Shown here: positions 4,994-5,982 of the stretch, piece by piece
Layout of the letters: each line of letters starts with the position of its first letter
Numbering within the stretch: the first letter of the stretch is position 1
Assembly (NCBI GenBank): GCA_025450355.1
Contig: JANWHR010000162.1
Location: 1 to 5,982 of the forward strand
DNA length: 5,982 bases
Direction of reading: 5' to 3'
DNA from: Micropepsaceae bacterium
GTDB taxonomy: Bacteria; Pseudomonadota; Alphaproteobacteria; Micropepsales; Micropepsaceae
The notes under the pieces: generated by a model
Told to the model about the DNA's origin: nothing
The model's input: the letters and a program-made list of their open reading frames with translations, nothing else
Database searches by the model: none
Program-made: the position numbers and the translations under genes

Positions 4994-5689
4994 TCAGGCG
5001 GCGACCACCTTCTCGTCCGGGTCGCGCATCACGTATCCACGTCCCCAAACCGTCTCGATATAGTTCTGTCCGCCGCACACATCCGCGATTTTCTTGCGCA
5101 GTTTGCAGATGAAGACGTCGATAATTTTCAGTTCGGGTTCTTCCATGCCGCCATACAGGTGGTTGAGGAACATTTCCTTCGTCAGGGTGGTTCCCTTGCG
5201 CAGGCAGAGCAGCTCCAGCATCTGGTATTCTTTGCCCGTCAGATGCAGGCGCACGCCACCGGCCTCGACGGTTTTCTCATCGAGATTGAGCGTGAGCCGC
5301 CCCGTCGCGATAATCGACTGGGAATGTCCCTTCGAGCGGCGGACAACCGCCTGGATGCGGGCCACGAGCTCGTCCTTGTGGAACGGCTTGGTCATGTAGT
5401 CATCGGCGCCGAAACCCAGCGCTTTCACTTTGGCTTCGACGATCGCATTGCCGGAAAGGATGACAACCGGGGTGCGGACCTTGGCCGTGCGGAGGCTCTT
5501 CAGCACTTCAAATCCGCTCATATCGGGAAGCTGGAGATCAAGCACGATCACGTCGTAATCGTACAGCTTTCCCAGGTCCACGCCTTCCTCGCCGAGATCG
5601 GTCGTATAGATGTTGAAGCCTTCCGAGCGCAGCATCAGCTCGATACTGCGCGCAACTGCACTGTCGTCCTCGACCAACAGAACCCGCAT
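4994..5689 (-). CDS. ctrA: Cell cycle master response regulator CtrA
   Basis: CtrA is an OmpR-family transcription factor that binds TTAA-N7-TTAA sites and controls replication, division, motility and envelope genes in alphaproteobacteria. The product is 231 residues, the same as Caulobacter CtrA. The receiver domain (1-118) has Glu7-Asp8-Asp9, phospho-site Asp51 (VIVLDLQLP), switch Ser79 and Lys101 (MTKPF). The linker VRRSKGHSQS is followed by the winged-helix DNA-binding domain (about 124-225), including TGKEYQMLELLCLRKGTTLT (151-170), the recognition region IIDVFICKLRKK (189-200) and the wing IETVWGRGYV. It ends in Ala-Ala, the C-terminal feature that ClpXP uses to degrade CtrA in Caulobacter. 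I chose the ATG at 5689 because it gives the conserved MRVLLVEDDSA start and has GGGGAAG just upstream; a start at 5743 would add 18 unrelated residues and run into the inverted repeat upstream. Confidence 0.98.
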   Translation of the reverse strand: MRVLLVEDDSAVARSIELMLRSEGFNIYTTDLGEEGVDLGKLYDYDVIVLDLQLPDMSGFEVLKSLRTAKVRTPVVILSGNAIVEAKVKALGFGADDYMTKPFHKDELVARIQAVVRRSKGHSQSIIATGRLTLNLDEKTVEAGGVRLHLTGKEYQMLELLCLRKGTTLTKEMFLNHLYGGMEEPELKIIDVFICKLRKKIADVCGGQNYIETVWGRGYVMRDPDEKVVAA

Positions 5690-5735
5690 CTTGCTTCCCC
5701 TAGCCCGCGAAATTGGCCACCTCGGCCCGCGCTGG

Positions 5736-5762
5736 TTAACCACATTAGTGTAAATTGGTTAA
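5736..5762. repeat. Inverted repeat of CtrA-type half-sites in the ctrA leader
   Basis: TTAACCA (5736-5742) and TGGTTAA (5756-5762) are a perfect 7-bp inverted repeat separated by 13 bases. Each arm extends to 7 of 8 bases of the TTAACCAT form reported as a CtrA-type half-site in Caulobacter. The left arm also sits in the palindrome GGTTAACC (5734-5741). The repeat lies 47-73 bp upstream of the ctrA start codon. It could be a binding site for CtrA itself, in an orientation differing from the standard direct repeat, or an RNA hairpin in the leader. Confidence 0.6.
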
Positions 5763-5802
5763 GAGGTGCTTACCCCGGCCACGGTGACAATTTTCCTTCC
5801 GC

Positions 5803-5807
5803 GAATC
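5803..5807. promoter_or_regulatory. GANTC methylation site in the ctrA promoter region
   Basis: GAATC at 5803-5807 lies 114-118 bp upstream of the ctrA start codon and two bases downstream of the predicted -10 facing ctrA. In Caulobacter a GANTC in ctrA promoter P1 makes transcription depend on the hemimethylated state after replication fork passage. The placement here supports the same logic. Confidence 0.5.
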
Positions 5808-5809
5808 GC

Positions 5810-5839
5810 ATTGTAAACCGTGTCGAGGGGTTCCGGTAA
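5810..5839 (-). promoter_or_regulatory. Candidate ctrA promoter (P1-like)
   Basis: On the minus strand a -10 element TACAAT (5815-5810, one mismatch) is preceded by an 18-bp spacer and a poor -35, TTACCG (5839-5834, three matches to TTGACA). Transcription would start near 5803 and give a leader of roughly 115 nt containing the inverted repeat. A weak -35 overlapped by a CtrA box would suit a regulator-dependent promoter. The call rests mainly on the -10 and the clustering with GANTC and the CtrA box. Confidence 0.4.
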
Positions 5840-5850
5840 CGGGCAATTAA
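5836..5850. promoter_or_regulatory. Near-consensus CtrA box between ctrA and fliJ
   Basis: GTAA (5836-5839), seven bases, then TTAA (5847-5850) match TTAA-N7-TTAA at seven of eight positions. The box overlaps the -35 of the candidate ctrA promoter and lies 45 bp before the predicted fliJ start, so it could serve either gene. CtrA is known to control its own gene and early flagellar genes in this class. I see no good -10 at the right distance towards fliJ. Confidence 0.5.
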
Positions 5851-5894
5851 ACAGAAGGGAGCATAAACGAAGCCGGATTTTGGGATCGGCACCG

Positions 5895-5982
5895 GTGACC
5901 AAAGGCGGATTACTGCACCTGAAGCGATTCCACGTCGAGCAACTGACGCGCAGGCTGGCGGCAGTGGATCACATGAAAGGCG
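5895..5982 (+). CDS. fliJ: Probable flagellar export protein FliJ, N-terminal part (3' end outside window)
   Basis: From a GTG at 5895 the open frame gives 29 residues to the window edge, with LLHLKRFHVEQLTRRLAAVDHM at 6-27. This resembles the N-terminus of alphaproteobacterial FliJ, in which LKRF, a following Val, an Arg pair and an Ala-x-hydrophobic-Asp pattern begin the long coiled-coil. FliJ is a cytoplasmic chaperone-like component of the flagellar export gate and works with the ATPase FliI. The placement, divergent from ctrA, fits flagellar genes often found next to ctrA in this class, and a near-consensus CtrA box lies upstream. The start is uncertain: an in-frame TTG at 5880 is the alternative, and the best purine run (GAAGGGA, 5854-5860) is too far from both. 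With only 29 residues the assignment is moderate. Confidence 0.6.
   Translation, partial: MTKGGLLHLKRFHVEQLTRRLAAVDHMKG

Noticed and set aside
5690..5743. 18-residue N-terminal extension of CtrA
   Set aside because: CtrA starts MRVLL(I/V)EDDSA in all well-known members, the ATG at 5689 has a GGGGAAG upstream, and the extension would run into the inverted repeat.

Overview
This window reads as ordinary chromosomal DNA of an alphaproteobacterium, GC-rich (roughly 60% by eye), with densely packed genes. The clearest markers are CtrA, whose first 120 residues and DNA-binding domain are nearly textbook, and the phosphotransferase ChpT. An EipA/DUF1134 envelope protein and a gene start resembling rhizobial-type FliJ also fit. 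The set eipA, chpT, ctrA and a flagellar gene, and the CtrA receiver sequence (a GFGADDY stretch rather than the Caulobacter form), point towards Hyphomicrobiales or a neighbouring order. I cannot name a genus.

Layout from left to right. (1) Positions 1-276: the last 91 codons of a TauD/TfdA-type dioxygenase, then a probable terminator. (2) Positions 407-2043: secF and an ExoD-family membrane protein, joined by an ATGA overlap. secD is not upstream of secF. (3) Positions 2054-2632: eipA on the minus strand, convergent with exoD. (4) Positions 2762-3019: a small unrecognised gene for a two-helix membrane protein. Its stop codon overlaps that of cysQ (3016-3804, minus). (5) Positions 3913-4963: chpT and a CheY-like single receiver domain, both plus strand. 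(6) Positions 4994-5689: ctrA on the minus strand, convergent with the receiver gene. (7) Positions 5895-5982: the first codons of a probable fliJ, divergent from ctrA.

The functional core is the right half. In the known alphaproteobacterial cell-cycle circuit, the kinase CckA passes phosphate to ChpT, and ChpT passes it to CtrA and CpdR. CtrA then controls division, flagellar and envelope genes. The most informative non-coding signals lie in the two divergent intergenic regions here. The cysQ-chpT gap carries an exact CtrA consensus (TTAA-N7-TTAAC) over a good -35/-10 pair facing chpT, with a GANTC (CcrM methylation) site just downstream. The ctrA-fliJ gap carries a 7-of-8 CtrA box, a plausible promoter facing ctrA with a GANTC next to its -10, and an inverted repeat of CtrA-type half-sites (TTAACCA / TGGTTAA). 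The phosphotransferase and its target regulator therefore both look wired to CtrA feedback and DNA-methylation timing.

I see no mobile element, CRISPR array, tRNA or rRNA, and no wholly new system. The least explained items are the receiver protein between chpT and ctrA (Cys at the switch position, C-terminal LAA) and the two-helix membrane protein.
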